Shown here: positions 11,384 through 22,235 of the stretch, one piece after another
Numbering within the stretch: the stretch's first letter is position 1
How the letters are laid out: every line of letters starts with the position of its first letter
Assembly: GCF_000512585.2 (NCBI RefSeq)
Contig: NC_089241.1
Coordinates: 744,001 to 808,000, forward strand
Length of the DNA stretch: 64,000 nucleotides
Origin: Kwoniella bestiolae CBS 10118
Taxonomy: Eukaryota; Basidiomycota; Tremellomycetes; Tremellales; Cryptococcaceae
Reading direction: 5' to 3'
Program-made: the position numbers and the translations under genes
The notes under the pieces: model-generated
Told to the model about the DNA's origin: nothing
The model's database searches: none
Seen by the model: only the letters and a program-made list of their open reading frames with translations

Positions 11384-13667
11384 CTACGAATCAACCACCA
11401 TCTCATCAGAATCTTCCTTCTTCTTGATCCTCTCCAGTACCTCCCTGCAAATCACAAGGAAACAATCCCAATCAGCTATCGCTCTCACATTCCATACGAT
11501 ATTAAGGTCCGCTCACCTCTCCAACTCCCTACTCCTATCCGTCCACTTATTAGGATGCGCGACCGACTCATTCCCGCCCAACCCCTCACCTTTCTTAACC
11601 CCATGAGTCAATTCGAAAACACGCGTACAAGCTACATGATAATGCGTCGATTTGACCGAATCTAATATATCCCTCATCTCCATACTACCTTTGTCGATTT
11701 GCGGGTAAGTGGAAGATAAGAACGCAGATAGGTTGTCAGGGGAGAAGTGTCGGAAGGGACAGCCATGCGAATCTTGAGTTCCCGGTTGGTTCTGAGTGAG
11801 GATTTGTTGACAACTACGCGTGTCGTACCAAAGGTATCAGTCATTCATATGTTATAGTTGTACGGTTTTTCAGGGAGCTCGACTCACCTCTTTGGTGGAT
11901 AATTCGTTCTCTTTCCCTCTTGTCCGTAGGAATGTCGGATATTGTATTTATATTCTTTGTTAAACTTATCGTCACTCATCGTGGCGCCATACATCCTTCT
12001 CCAAAAAACAACAGCTTCGTCCAGGGGAAGACCGATTCCCTAAAAAAATCATCATGCACAATTAGCAGACATCCTCCCACACAGAACCTTTTGTACGATG
12101 GATAGATAGTATGCGCCATCACACCCCACACTCACCTTTAGGAACAAACCCAACTGCAACCTCCCAAAATGTTTCAAATGATGATCCCTCTTTAGCCTAT
12201 CGTATAAATTCCTCATACAAGGTGGGAAATGTTTACGAGCGACATCATCGACCATCTCAGCTGTGACTACGCCTTGAGCAGAGGCCGAATCGGGTGACTG
12301 GTAATCTGCCGATGCCACACCGGATAGGAAGGACGATGCGAGGTGGTCGATGACTGGTCCGAGTCGTTCGTCCTCGTCTAGTCGGGGGAGGTTTTTGGCC
12401 GTGAGCTGTGAGTTGACGAATCAGAATATGAAGGGTAAATCCCAATCAAAGAATAGAAAGATAGTGTTGTGATCAGCCGGGTGTACCTAGAGTCCATGAA
12501 TGAAAATCGAAAGTAACCCACCTCCAAAGCCTTCTCCAGCCTACTAGCGTACGTCTGAAGTACCAACGAGATCTGTAAACTCTGAGGGACATATGCCATC
12601 CCTGCTCTGACGAACACCTTTCGCGATCCTACAAGATCTGGGACGGTGTACCATGGGACCTAATTCGAAAGTAGAAAATTAGCATTTTAAATTGTCCTTC
12701 TTCGTCAACGTATATATCTTTCGGATATTTCATCCATTTGCGACACCACTCCAATGCCTCACGATGGAGCGTGGAACCGATCCTCTTTTTTCTTACTCCA
12801 GTCCGATCCCCCGACTCACCTTGAACCAACTCTCATTCCTAAACGCATCATCCTTCTTCTCCCACATACACAACTTGAGCTCCCTCTCATACCTCGTCTT
12901 CTCATTCTCGTCAACGACCTGCCAATCGAATTCCAGCGATTTCAAGAAGCTCGATCGTTCATTCACGTCGTCCGTCTCGAAGCGGTTTTTGAAGAGGGAT
13001 ACTTCGGATCGGACGAATCGGGCTCTGAGGTCTGGACTATTTGCGTTGCGCAGGGGGGTAAGTACATGTAAATCAAAGGGGTATGAAGGGATGTGTGAAA
13101 AGTGCGGGAACTGCAGTACGCTAGAATGCTATAGAGCATGGTTTGTGGGACAATGAGATTGGATGAAAGGATTTGGAGAGATCAACTCACCTCCTACAGA
13201 AACTCAACCTCAATACCCAATGTCCAATCTCATCCTTCCTCCTCTCCTCATCTAAATTAACGTTCCTCGCAGTATTACTACTGAGGTTCAAGTGCGTTTT
13301 CGTATAATTCGTTATGGCACCTTGAAGCTGCGCGTAAGGTAGGGATCTGTGAGACAAAGCCTCTATCTGAGATAAGACTCGAAGTCTCGCTATGGCGAAA
13401 GTCTCGAATTCTTCGAGAGTTATATCGAGCGTTGGAGGGGTTTCGTAGCTTTGCGCAACGTATAATGATCAGTGTCCAAGACCAAACCAGAGAGGAGATC
13501 AAGTGGGATATGCTGGATAGCTATACTCACAAGTTCAATCTGTATGGATACCTCGCACTGGGTCCTGCTGTTGCTCCTATACCTGATTGACGCTTGTTCA
13601 CTTTTACCTCTAGGGATGGGTTGGAGGATGAGGAAGGGAGGTTGTGACGCGTTGAGGGACGGAACAT
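11384..13667 (-). CDS. PRI2: DNA primase large subunit
   Basis: Eight exons: 13667..13531, 13448..13191, 13036..12820, 12659..12522, 12405..12136, 12039..11888, 11813..11517, 11444..11384, giving 509 aa. The large primase subunit joins Pri1 and DNA polymerase alpha to make RNA-DNA primers in the nucleus. Family landmarks are FYETPPTLDITLEEFETFAI near the N-terminus and the C-terminal iron-sulfur domain. That domain has four cysteines in the expected order and spacing: FPPC (about 313), KSC (about 392), GCPFRHF (about 409) and VACTR (about 453). All introns are GT-AG; the first acceptor is the less common AAAG. The Fe-S ligands are intact, so the gene looks functional. It is divergent from the Nudix gene. 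Confidence 0.95.
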
Positions 13668-14382
13668 GGCGGATGTACTAGACCAGTATCAGGCAAGGCA
13701 GGTGAGAGTAAACGATGGTACTAGACTATGTATCTTGAGTCAAGTGATGGTCTAATGCAATGATGTTAAGAGTGATTCATCCCACCCGAGACTCAAGACT
13801 GTTGAAAAGGACATTTTCCATCTCTTTACGCGTCTGATGCTTTTGGTTGAACATGACAGGACAATCATCCAGAAGGCTTGAACGCGTCTCCACCCTTCAC
13901 CTGACACGTGGTCTACCCGTGGCATCGATCGCTCATCTCCTATGACTAGCTCAATCGTTCGACCTCCACTCTACCTGGTTGATCTGTTTCTCCCCCAACT
14001 TATTTCGATGGTATCATCCCCATGCTCAAATATATTCAGACTCGACTCGCTACAGTTCAAACAGACAATCAGCAGAAACAGACAACATCGTATCAGTCAT
14101 TATCAATAGTACTCCCCTGGGAAACATAACCTGTAAGAAGTCCACGCCGTAGCAAAGTGGTTTCACCACCTGCCCTGCGTCCCGTTCCCCATCAAAGGAT
14201 TTCGACGAAGCACTCATCCGACAACCTCGGTCAGACGATGAAAGGCTCGACCGCATCATTGTTATCATCATCATCAATCGTATCGTCTTATCTCTGAAAA
14301 GCACACTGCCTAGCTCCTCAGTAGGAAACACATAAATTCAAGCACCACCTTCTCACTCCTTCGACCTCTCCCTTAAACCATC
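13668..14382. promoter_or_regulatory. Divergent promoter region PRI2 / Nudix gene
   Basis: About 0.7 kb between the start codons of PRI2 (minus) and the Nudix gene (plus). An ACGCGT hexamer lies near 13828-13833, and an AACGCGT seven-mer near 13880-13886. ACGCGT matches the MluI-box core that controls DNA-replication genes in ascomycete yeasts, so its presence upstream of a primase gene is suggestive, but its use here is inference. Pyrimidine-rich tracts precede the Nudix start. Confidence 0.4.
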
Positions 14383-15983
14383 ATGACAGTCCAACTCCAG
14401 CCTGAATCTTCAATACCTAATGGCGCTGTCAAACCCCCCTCCGACGTCCTCAGTAATATACCAGCAGAAGCACTTGCCGGTCTATCAGAAGAATCAATAA
14501 CATGCCTACGTAACTTGGCAAGCTTCAAGACACCCCCTGCAGTAGAGTAAGCTGAACCTATGATGATGGGCTCTCAGCTGACAGACACGCACTATAGATT
14601 CGGACTGGTCAAGCAGGCTGCCGTGCTGGTGGCTTTGTTTCAGAAAGAAGGCGATGACAAATTGCATGTGCTGCTGACTACTCGTGCGAAGACTATGAGG
14701 TGAGTTCTCCTCTCCTCTCCGAAGCCTTGAATGCCGCATAGGATGCTGATTGTGATTCTTTCTGGCTTGATGTTAACAGGAGGCACCCCTCTCAGACTGT
14801 GAGATTCCCATTTTTTGACCCTCTGGCCAAAGCAGCTCAGCTCACGGCGACATTTCACTTGTTAGGCATTACCAGGTGGGAAAGTCGACCCCGAAGATCC
14901 AGATGTGATACATACAGCGGTCAGTCCTCTCATTTGCGGTTATAGCCCACTGATATATCTGATCCTAATCATCTCTATCCGCATATAGCGCCGCGAAGCT
15001 TTCGAAGAGATCGGTCTTCCCCTAGACCACCCATCAATACATCATCTTACAATACTAGAACCAGTCATGACTATCCTCCCCCTAAACTCACATATGAAGA
15101 ACCACATAGTCGTTACTCGTGAGTCTACCCGTGTCGACGAGACGATGTAGCTGACGGATGATGGTATGATAGCCGTCGTATGCTTCATATCTTCCCCCTC
15201 GATCCTTCCTAATCTGATACCCAACGCAGATGAGGTAGATGCCATCTTCACGCACCCCTTGAAAGGGTGTTTGACAGGATTGTTGGACGATAGGGATCTG
15301 GAGGGGCTGGTGGATATTGGAGGGGAGTGGTGGCCTCATGAAGAGGAGTTTCATGTGAGTGTCGATGATCATTTAAGAGCGATCGCATCCCGCGGTGGAA
15401 AGCTGATGCCAGACGTTGCAGTCGACGAATGATAGGATAGGGGTAAGTCATCTGGTTGAACTCGAATGTGATCGCTGCTGACCTGATGATATGATAATCG
15501 TATCTCAGACTACTGGAGAATATAGAATGCACGTGAGTCAGCTCTGACACCTATCTATCGCCCAAAGCACAGTTCCCAGCTGACGTCGATTTACCATGTC
15601 AGCGGTTCCGAACGACCAATAGTCCGATAAAAGGCTTAACGTCCGACGTGTGAGTGAGGAATTTCTCATATCTGTATATATTGATTCCTTCGACATGATC
15701 GCAAAGCTTTCTCCGACGCTGTACATACCAAATGTAACCCTCGCTGACTTACTCGTCCAACAGCCTGATACAAACCTCAACTATAGCTTACGCCCAGCCG
15801 ACCACCTACTCTCGATACGCCATCAACCAATCGCCCTTCCCCGATCTCATATCAGGGGTAGTAAGGGACCTACCATTCCATATTGATAAATCCGTAGATT
15901 CGGGACCGGTAGAATGGGGCGGAACAGAGGGTGAGAGGTATAGGAGTAGTGAGACTTGGGCCGCAGCGGTAGGGAACCCATAA
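14383..15983 (+). CDS. Nudix hydrolase, coenzyme A diphosphatase type (Pcd1/NUDT7-like)
   Basis: Ten exons: 14383..14546, 14598..14699, 14780..14798, 14866..14919, 14989..15118, 15173..15354, 15422..15442, 15509..15532, 15603..15649, 15764..15983; 320 aa. Three exons are only 19, 21 and 24 nt. The sequence follows the CoA-diphosphatase signature: LLTTRAKTMRRHPSQT, then the Nudix box LPGGKVDPED..TARREAFEEIGL (about residues 98-121), with the REAFEE metal ligands present. The later exons restore the expected family segments (GEYRMHRFRT; GLTSDVLIQTSTIAYAQPTTYSRYA). The enzyme is expected to cleave CoA or CoA esters to phosphopantetheine and 3',5'-ADP, in peroxisomes or mitochondria in known relatives. 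I see no obvious PTS1 at the C-terminus (..AVGNP). The reading depends on recognising the microexons. Confidence 0.88.
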
Positions 15984-16377
15984 TCAGTAATGTCGTTGAG
16001 AGAGCGTGCAGGGATGTGCCAGAGAGCTGAAAGTCGGTATGACAGGAGATTCAGAATGTAGGGACCTGTCTCGAGGTCTGTTGTGCATGCATGGCTGCTG
16101 CCTATAACGCCTGTGCGGTCTGGAGTTTTCCCCAACCAAAATGTTGGCTAAAGAGAATCCCAATCACTGATAGCTCGCTGGCCAGGTGACATGTATACAT
16201 ACTAAGACAGGATCGGAATAGTGCTTCTAGGTACTTCTTCCGCCAAGTCCCAAATCGCGAAAGTAAATGATGCATATGAGATTGGCCCAACCAACTAAAA
16301 TCGCAATTCCCCACCATGATCCACCGGGGTGGATCCTCGGTACTTACGTCATCCCATCCAAGGTCAACCACGAGCGT
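15984..16377. other. Intergenic spacer
   Basis: Short spacer between the Nudix gene and a minus-strand hypothetical gene. No feature is supported. Confidence 0.4.
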
Positions 16378-17070
16378 TTACCACAATTGATGTGCTTTGG
16401 GGTTCGTTCGCTTGTGGACTTCTAGCATTGCCTGCCCGAATGCCATCGCATTAAAGTCATTAAGACGAGAATTAATCTCCCGTGTGGAAGCGAGACTCTT
16501 CATTTCACTTTCTTCTTCCTCGGTGAGTGGACTAATATTACTCTGTATCTTCCGCTTAAGATACTTTGGAGTTTGCGCCGTTTTCTTCCGTGCAAACGAC
16601 GAACAGAAGAACCCAGGAGAAAGAAGGAGCTTCAGCTTGTCAGAAAACTGGCTCATCCGGACTCAGACTTTCATATGCATAAAGCCCAGGGGGAAACGCC
16701 TGATTTCACGACTTTCACGTGTCGCGTATACAGCAACTTCCCGAATTCTCCAATCGTCTCATCGACGCTGTGCGCTGGACCCGACCCTTGAAATATGTAT
16801 CCAATTTTCTATGTTCAGATTGTTGATCAGCTCATTTACCCGAGAGAACACTTCCGGACTTGCGTTGATGCGAGACATTCCTTCAGATTCAAATTGACTC
16901 GAATCTGTGTGGGATCGCTTGAGGGCGAGCTCCTGGCACTTTCTCAGCTGTTTATCGACGTCGCTATCCGTCAGTACGAGGCTTGAAAGGTAGCGCCCAG
17001 CCTCACTAGCCAAGATGGATGACTGAGATGACTGAGCGGTGCTCCGTTGAGAAGGGTTCTTGTTTGACAT
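16378..17070 (-). CDS. Hypothetical small protein, family member A (splicing unresolved)
   Basis: An ATG at 17070 opens a frame of about 100 codons (MSNKNPSQRSTAQSS..). A second coding-like block, ending at the TAA at 16378, carries NISPLTEEEESEMKSLASTR and REINSRLNDFNAMAF. The two blocks are in different frames and are probably joined by an intron between about 16760 and 16570, whose sites I could not fix. The second block resembles the C-terminal block of the next gene: L-T-[ED]-x-E-x3-K-S-L..R-[LV]-x-x-F. An internal stretch of the first block (LTDSDVDKQLRKCQELALKR) is loosely similar too. I recognise no known family. The pair may be lineage-specific or decaying. Confidence 0.4.
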
Positions 17071-17527
17071 TATCCTGATGGTGGTGTTAATCAGATCGCC
17101 TGGGGTTGTTGTAAGGATAAGTGAATATGTTGGAGGTAGACGACTCTATATAGACTATAGTAGATGTCTCTACTGAGGAAGAGGATCTTGACGGGAAGAC
17201 AAGTAACACAAGTATTTCAGTGGCAAGGGATGAGGTTGTCATTTTGTCATTCCTCTAGTGTACGGTGGCGCGGAGACCCATCATGGAAGGCGCGATGCAC
17301 CTTTGTAGTTGTCTTGAGAGGATGTTTGGGGATTGTACGAGTGCGACGGAGCTGCAATACGAGAGAAATGGCTGAAGCAGGGCAAATACAAGTGGCGAGA
17401 AGAACCTATCAAATCTGGGTTCATAAAAAACAGTAAAAAGCTTGCACGGTACCCATCGAACGTACTGTATCATCATATGCCAATCTATATAACGACACCG
17501 CGGAATCACGATAAAAGTCACATCTCG
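17071..17527. other. Spacer between two hypothetical genes
   Basis: About 0.46 kb holding the upstream region of hypothetical gene A and the downstream region of gene B. No other feature is seen. Confidence 0.4.
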
Positions 17528-17925
17528 TTACATCCCCTCTGTAGTCCCCTCGAATTTGGAGATTGGGTTGGACGTATCCTGATCATTGTGTTGAGGATGT
17601 TTCCTGAGAACTTCGTAAAACTGCTTCACACGACGCATGACAGCCCACTCTCTTTCGAGACTTTTTCTCTCCTCCTTCTCAGCATCGGTGAGTCTGCCAG
17701 ACTCAGATCGATAGGACAGCTCTTGGTGCCTGAGAGCCGATACGTCCACGGGACGGGCTTTCTCATTAGTCTCTCGCCAAAGCATTTTTCAGGATCCCTC
17801 AAAATAGATAGCAAGAACAGACCACCCTTATTCCCTGGGGAGATTTCCATAGAAGAAAGCGGATCGTCTGTGGTCAATCCAGCAGATCTTGAGTTTTCTT
17901 GGTTGGTTTCGTTGGCACTAGACAT
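17528..17925 (-). CDS. Hypothetical small protein, family member B
   Basis: Tentative two-exon model: 17925..17826 and 17772..17528, with a 53-nt intron (weak GTGGTC donor, GGCGAG acceptor), giving 114 aa. The model joins an N-terminal Ser/Asn-rich stretch (MSSANETNQENSRSAG) to a helical, charged C-terminal block (GRLTDAEKEERKSLEREWAV; MRRVKQFYEVLRKH). The C-terminal block aligns with that of gene A about 1.1 kb away on the same strand, which suggests tandem duplicates. An alternative start at the ATG inside the proposed intron (MLWRETNEK) would avoid splicing. Function unknown. Confidence 0.45.
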
Positions 17926-19693
17926 GTTGCTCGAGAAGTCATTAGTTTGAGGGCTGTTCAGGTGAATTGTCATTAGAATAAGAGAGAAGGTTGAAGATAA
18001 TCGAAGATAAGTCATCAAGTACTGATTCAGTAGAAGACGAGGAGTTTAATCTCCTTTGATATGACCTGGACGCTTGATGACGTATCTACGAGCTCGTATA
18101 TTCAGACATCCTTTCAGTAGTTCCAAAGTCGTTCAGCGAGGCAGAGTGAAAGGAGCCGCCTCGTTAGGCTCCATTGATGTTACGAGCTGGCTCATATTGT
18201 TTCTTCCAGACTTGTTTTCAAGTATTGGGGTGCATCTGGGTATCTGGCACAGCATACGATGAGATCACACCCTCGGACAGAACAGGAGACCGGTATTACG
18301 ATCATGCATCCACAAACACATACACCACTAGGCAAACCCTCCCACTTTTGCGCAATCGGTCATCCCATTGATTTTCGCCCCTTCCCGGAAAACGTGCCCC
18401 AACGCTCTTCGTGACACTGATCCAGACACTCCACAACAGTTGTAATTCCAGAATCTGCCAGCCATCATCTCCAATACGCTGCCGAACTAGTTTCACAACA
18501 CTACCAAATCCGGACGGAGCCATACCCTGCCCTACCTCATCGTGTAACAGTGTTAGATCTCCTCGAAGATCCGCCCGCCTTTATCCTCGCTATCATCGTC
18601 TCCACCTCGAGGCCAACGTATCAGCAGGGCCGGTACCAGTCTCTTGATCAGTGTTATATCGTCTAACGGGCACGGATGTGATCTGGGGAGTATTACGTAG
18701 CTATGAACCGGAATACGACCTGGTTGAGCGAGACCTGGGCGCCCTGTCGCTTGTGGTCCCTCCGGATATGGCCGCTTTGATTTTGTCCATGATAGTTGAT
18801 TCGTCGAGCATCGTTCTTCGAACGGTATTGGGTGGCTTGGATATGTAAGGTGATAAATAGGGTTATAGCAATATCGTGAGTGGTTGTTATGAATGTAAGA
18901 ATGATGGGGTAGTTTGAAAGATATGTTATAGACAGAATAGGGTAGCTTGATGGTCACATTCCTTATATAGCTGGGACTCTGCGATATCATTACGATTCGA
19001 GAAAGGCAGGATCTGGGTAACATCCGTTGATGCTCTCGAACAAGTCAAGACGAGTCGGGGTATCAGCACACAGGAAGCATCATCGTGTTACAAGTAAGAG
19101 CGGTCGGTGGGGAAAGGATGATCTCGTAGAGACAGGCAGTAGGGCATGACGTCAAGTCTGACAGATGACGACGAGGAGCGTACAGTATGTTCAGAAGCCT
19201 TGTGAGCACTACACCTTCCACTATTCTCATCTTCTGCCTCCTTTCGCTTCTTTTTTTTTTCCCAATACCCTTTGCTCACCCCTTTGTCGTTCGGTCTCTT
19301 CCGTTTTCTTCACCAAGCGATTCGTCTTTCCCTCCTCTTAGCCCATTTTTGCCTCTCGCCATCTCCTTCTCCATTCTGTTTCCACTTCGCCCCAGGCATC
19401 CTCCCTGTCACTCTCCTGATTTTCCATCCGCACTTCTCCTCTCTCCCCCTCTCCCCCTCTCCCCCTTCCCTCTCGCCCCTTCCTATACTCCAAATTCCAC
19501 ATCCTGTCGCTCTGACACTCCCGCTGAGTATCGACTTGTCAATTCTCAGTTTTGCCCAATAAGTAAAAGAGGTAGTATCAGTACGCAAAAACCCAACAAG
19601 CCCTCCAGGTGATCTTCTTCATTGGCGCAAGTGACCATGCATTCTCCCTCATCCTCTCAAGACGGGACATTATGTCTGCTAATGTCAACGAGA
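17926..19693. other. Gene-poor region with a pyrimidine-rich tract
   Basis: About 1.8 kb without a gene I can support. Two overlapping open frames look mildly coding-like: one at 18651-18848 on plus (..YEPEYDLVERDLGALSLVV..) and one at 18553-19023 on minus. They overlap on opposite strands and I found no splice model that extends either. From about 19240 to 19495 the plus strand is strongly C/T-rich (runs such as cccctctccccctctccccc). This tract lies downstream of the FAHD1-like gene, which is on the minus strand. Confidence 0.4.
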
Positions 19694-20965
19694 CTACGCT
19701 TTAAACTCGTACCCGCCTTTCCTATCTACAGCTTCAAACTCATATTCACTCAATACCTCCCCTTCTAGTCCTGGGTAAGTAAGCTTGGCCGCGAACTTCT
19801 CTCCTGCTTTGATGGGTCCTACGCCTGCTGGAGTACCGGTCAAAATCAGATCACCTTCCTGCGAGGTAGAAGAATCGAGGTCAGTCAACGCTCGTCTATG
19901 GATTCCATTTGGAACAAACATGTTGGAGTGACGTGATATCCAGTACGGATAGATGATCAATATCATTACTCGGACATGATACACCCCTCTTCTACATGTA
20001 GTGGGAGTCTTGACTGTTGAAAACTCACCTCCAACTTCATGATCCCCGATACGAACTCTATCAACCTAGGTAAAGGAAAAATCATATCCTTGGGGGTACC
20101 GGACTGTTTGAGTACATCGTTGACGGTGAAATGCAGTCCTACTTGGGTTACATCTGAGATTTTCGATTTAGGGATGAAGGGGCTGTAATATCGACCAAGA
20201 CATAGGGTATCTGGTATGAGCTTTATGATGCAATCTAGATTGATATGACTAGGCCGTATGACTCGCTTACCCGACTGGACAGAATGTATCAAAACCTTTT
20301 GCGGTTGACCAAGGAAGACCTTTGGCTTTGACTGCGTTTTGGACGTTTCGAGCTGTCAGGTCGATTGCTAGGGCTATTGGGTGCAGGAAGGTCAATTGAT
20401 GATGAAACATATAATATAAGCCGCCCGTACATGCTGGACGGAGTGATGTTCTCTTAAAGAAAGGATATACATATGGCATATATCAAGGATCACTCACTAT
20501 ACCCTGCAATGTAGCTCTCCGCGTCCTTCTGCGAGATATCTCTACCGTTCTTACCGATGACTACACCAAGTTCGACTATGGTCCCACCCAAATGTATCAG
20601 TATGTAATCCTCGCAACACAAACATGACATCCTATATGGACCCACCCTCATGATGCATATCAACGCCCTTTGGAATCTCCACAGGACCTTCGCCAGGGGA
20701 GATATACGATGAGGTCGGTTTGAGGAAGAAGAATGGTTCTACACGCAACGAACGCCCGTTGATCAGCTAACTTCAACTAAATCGACTTGGTCGTTGGCCA
20801 TACCTTTTGGAACGGCGTTGCCTAGTTCTTTAGCGTGATCTGCATAGTTCCGACCGATAGCTACAATCTGTCCTCATACGAATACGACGAGTCAGCCAAC
20901 TGAACTGAAGTGAAGAGAACTATCACTCGGCTCACCTTGCGTCCTGTCCTGAGGAAGTTTGACAT
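19694..20965 (-). CDS. Fumarylacetoacetate hydrolase family protein, FAHD1-like acylpyruvase / oxaloacetate decarboxylase
   Basis: Seven exons: 20965..20936, 20867..20804, 20738..20646, 20575..20498, 20373..20271, 20182..20029, 19858..19694; 228 aa, the usual FAHD1 size. Signature segments are IVAIGRNYADHAKELGNAVP, the substrate loop EPFFFLKPTSSYI, the metal-binding HHE-VELGVVIG (the E-x-E of the family), GYTLAIDLTARN and LILTGTPAGVGPI. Human and yeast relatives act in mitochondria on acylpyruvates or oxaloacetate. The N-terminus here is short (MSNFLRTGRK), with little room for a targeting peptide. The gene is divergent from the Som1-like gene and the two share an upstream region of about 320 bp. 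Confidence 0.92.
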
Positions 20966-21288
20966 CTTGGGCGGCTTTATCTCTGACTTTTAAGCTGGTC
21001 TCCTGCCGTCCCTCGGTGATGATACTCGTTCCAATGAGATGAAGATATCGAGGTCTTGTAGCTAGCACCGAGTCGAGTTACAATTACAGTACATCATTGC
21101 TTGTAGTCGGTGTTGTTCGGTTTACAACGGACCGGTCGTAAGTGACTAAGGACATGAACGCGATCTCCGCTTCAACAGTTACTCGAGACACAGAAAGTCA
21201 GGAATATCGAGGATGTTGCAATACAGATGACTCCTTTAACCTCCTGCTCGTATTATCCCAGATTACACCAACCACGACCCAATCGACA
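20966..21288. promoter_or_regulatory. Divergent promoter region FAHD1-like / Som1-like
   Basis: A 323-bp region between two start codons facing away from each other, so it probably serves both genes. No specific site is assigned. Confidence 0.5.
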
Positions 21289-21759
21289 ATGCCGTCAGAT
21301 CTCAAGATAGAAGCCAAATCCAGCATCCCCAAGAAAGTGGTAGTAGGCCTCGATCCAAACGACCCACCATGTAAATTGTTCAGTATAACTCAATATCAAT
21401 GTACACCCCTAGGAGGGCGGGTGACCTGCTGGCCCCTCGAGAGGATCTTCAGACAGTGAGTGAATATCTACTACCTATCTATCAACTTTTCTCGCGATGT
21501 ACATGATACTTATTGTATTTGGTATATAGATGCGGTGATAACAAACCTTCGATCGAGGTTACAAATCGGCTGAAATCGAAGGACGATGAGGCTTTGATTG
21601 TCGATCCAAAGTTCATGTGAGTAGCGTCTCAAAATGGATGACCATCCTTCCTCAGAGGAGGAGATAAAATCATTGGTATCTGACTTCGAGTCGACGTTTC
21701 CGTTTTGCAGTGAGAATCCCCCAAAGGCTAGAAATTGGAATGACTATCGAGGTGCCTAG
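21289..21759 (+). CDS. Som1-like small mitochondrial protein, 100 aa
   Basis: Three exons: 21289..21455, 21530..21616, 21711..21759. The core SITQYQCTPLGGRVTCWPLE followed by RIFRQCGDNKPSIEVT matches the pattern of fungal Som1 proteins: a Tyr-x-Cys, a second Cys about ten residues on, then a LFRRC-like third Cys followed by a ...VEVT stretch. In yeast, Som1 assists the inner membrane peptidase Imp1/Imp2 on the intermembrane-space side. The three conserved cysteines are present. Assignment rests on pattern memory of a short family, so it is moderate. Its neighbours on both sides are genes for mitochondrial proteins. Confidence 0.72.
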
Positions 21760-22235
21760 TCCTAATTCGATGGAGAATCACAAAACATCGATGAGACATA
21801 CCATCAAATAGTTAAACCGGTACGATTATCACTCCGTGCGACGAGATCCTTGGTTCTATCAAGCTCAGCCCCGCCCGTCGGGAAGATAGAGTCAACGAAT
21901 TCACTCATTACTCTGAGATCCTGGTTCCATGCAATGTAATGTGCAACTCTCATCGGACCAGGTGAGATACCAGGGTATATTCATGCAGGGATATATAGAG
22001 TCGTTGTACAAGAAATCAATAAACATGAATAGTGTAGTTGTATATACTGTATGAACTGTAAATCTGTAAGATGTATTCTAGGAATTTGTATCATATACCA
22101 TACCCGCCAGAAGTAAGGGGAAATATCCGCAGGCACTTCCACAGTCGAGCTGTCCCTTTACCTCCCCATTCTGACATCCATACCATCTCTCCTAACAATC
22201 TCATCATCGCCAAGATCTAATCCTCAAGACCAGTT
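21760..22235. other. Convergent intergenic spacer
   Basis: The 3' flanks of the Som1-like gene and the carrier gene. No gene or RNA is seen. Confidence 0.5.

Noticed and set aside
18302..19023. Several overlapping open frames on both strands
   Set aside because: They contradict each other, begin mostly without ATG, and no splice model links them; kept only as a note on the region.
19187..19612. Long plus-strand frames rich in Ser, Pro and Leu
   Set aside because: They arise from a C/T-rich tract, which lacks stops in those frames; no other coding sign.
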